This document shows positions 21,704 to 22,188 of a stretch of 22,188 bases of DNA, in pieces. Positions within the stretch are counted from its first letter, which is position 1; every line of letters starts with the position of its first letter. The notes beneath the pieces were generated by a model. It was not told where the DNA came from and did not search any database. It saw nothing but the letters and a program-made list of their open reading frames with translations. Source of the DNA: Planctomycetes bacterium UBA2386 (GTDB lineage: Bacteria; Planctomycetota; UBA1135; UBA2386); assembly GCA_002343845.1 (NCBI GenBank), contig DDSQ01000157.1, forward strand, positions 1,010-23,197, in the 5' to 3' direction. The translations under genes were made by a program, and so were the position numbers.

Positions 21704-22188
21704 ATGACCGACTTTGCTTCGCTCGGCCTGTCCGAGCCCCTGTTGCGCGCGCTCGCCGCCCGCAACTACTCCACTCCCACCCCGATCCAGGCCCGTTCGA
21801 TCCCGCACCTGCTGCAGGGCCGCGACCTGCTCGGCATCGCCCAGACCGGCACCGGCAAGACCGCCGCGTTCGCGTTGCCGATGCTGCAACTGCTGACCGC
21901 GAGCAACCTGCGCGCACGCCCGCGCATGCCGCGTTCGCTCGTGCTGGCGCCAACGCGTGAGCTCGCGACGCAGATCGCCGACTCGTTCGAGGCCTACGGT
22001 CGCAACCTGCACCAGCGGGTCGCGATCGTCTTCGGCGGCGTCGGCCAGCAACCGCAAGTGCAGGCGCTGAAGAACGGCGTCGACGTGCTGGTCGCCACGC
22101 CCGGCCGGCTGCTCGACCTGATCCAGCAGCGCCACTGCGATCTCGCCGACGTCGAGATCCTCGTGCTCGACGAAGCCGACCGCATGCT
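21704..22188 (+). CDS. DEAD-box RNA helicase, RhlE-like (3' end cut by window)
   Basis: The first 161 residues of a longer protein are present. The ATP-dependent RNA helicase core is obvious: F-x-x-L-G-L (4-9), the Q motif PTPIQARSIP (25-34), motif I AQTGTGKT (46-53), motif Ia PTRELATQ (83-90), GGVGQ (111-115), motif Ib TPGRLLDL (132-139) and motif II DEAD (156-159). The residues around motifs I-II match RhlE rather than SrmB or DbpA, but without the C-terminal half this is only a leaning. The role is remodelling RNA secondary structure in ribosome assembly, mRNA decay or cold adaptation. The ATG at 21704 has no Shine-Dalgarno sequence right before it and follows a leader with several hairpins. 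Confidence 0.93.
   Translation, partial: MTDFASLGLSEPLLRALAARNYSTPTPIQARSIPHLLQGRDLLGIAQTGTGKTAAFALPMLQLLTASNLRARPRMPRSLVLAPTRELATQIADSFEAYGRNLHQRVAIVFGGVGQQPQVQALKNGVDVLVATPGRLLDLIQQRHCDLADVEILVLDEADRM

Noticed and set aside
1..22188. CRISPR arrays, tRNA or rRNA genes, insertion sequences, attachment sites
   Set aside because: No regularly spaced repeats, no transposase or integrase motifs and no RNA-gene sequence were seen on either strand by eye.

Overview
The window is about 22.2 kb of very GC-rich bacterial DNA with dense coding on both strands. I can support 20 protein-coding genes. The first (3' end) and last (3' end) are cut by the window edges. No tRNA, rRNA, CRISPR array, insertion sequence or phage gene was seen, and no gene-free stretch exceeds about 175 bases. 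The best guess at origin is a planctomycete. The evidence is a secreted di-haem peroxidase-like protein ending in a roughly 115-residue domain of the kind found on exported planctomycete proteins, a large exported protein built of carboxypeptidase-regulatory-like repeats, and several lipoproteins. This is inference from gene style, not a marker-gene result.

Layout. 1-3168 (minus): exported di-haem cytochrome c peroxidase-like protein, a DUF1801/YdeI-type protein, then an exported alpha/beta hydrolase. 3288-6038 (plus): the large beta-sandwich-repeat protein. 6019-6606 (minus): small membrane protein with a TPR-like tail. 6639-7244 (plus): thiE. 7258-8295 (minus): queA. 8362-9816 (plus): TolB-like beta-propeller lipoprotein. 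9820-13851 (minus): a five-gene envelope operon read as LpoB-like, COG3014, FlgT/LPP20-like exported protein, YcfL, glycine-zipper lipoprotein. 14021-15716 (plus): GT2 glycosyltransferase, DUF2304 and DinB-like genes with overlapping stop and start codons. 15704-18513 (minus): LpxL-type acyltransferase, rlmH and an RsmB-like rRNA methyltransferase. 18597-19148 (plus): a homologue of the N-terminal glutamine amidohydrolase NTAQ1. 19129-20337 (minus): MFS transporter, divergent from a D-threonine aldolase/D-serine dehydratase-like enzyme (20404-21528, plus). 21704-end (plus): RhlE-type DEAD-box helicase behind a long structured leader.

Themes. (1) Many genes lack a Shine-Dalgarno sequence and instead have a TANNNT-type -10 box 6-8 bases before the start codon, which points to widespread leaderless transcription. 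(2) All five convergent gene pairs overlap by 13-20 bp or are 3-13 bp apart, leaving no room for terminators. (3) The most surprising gene is the NTAQ1 homologue, with Cys, His and Asp at the expected motif positions. It suggests a Gln-to-Glu step feeding a bacterial N-degron pathway. (4) The lipoprotein operon joins LpoB, COG3014 and YcfL families to two less familiar exported proteins.
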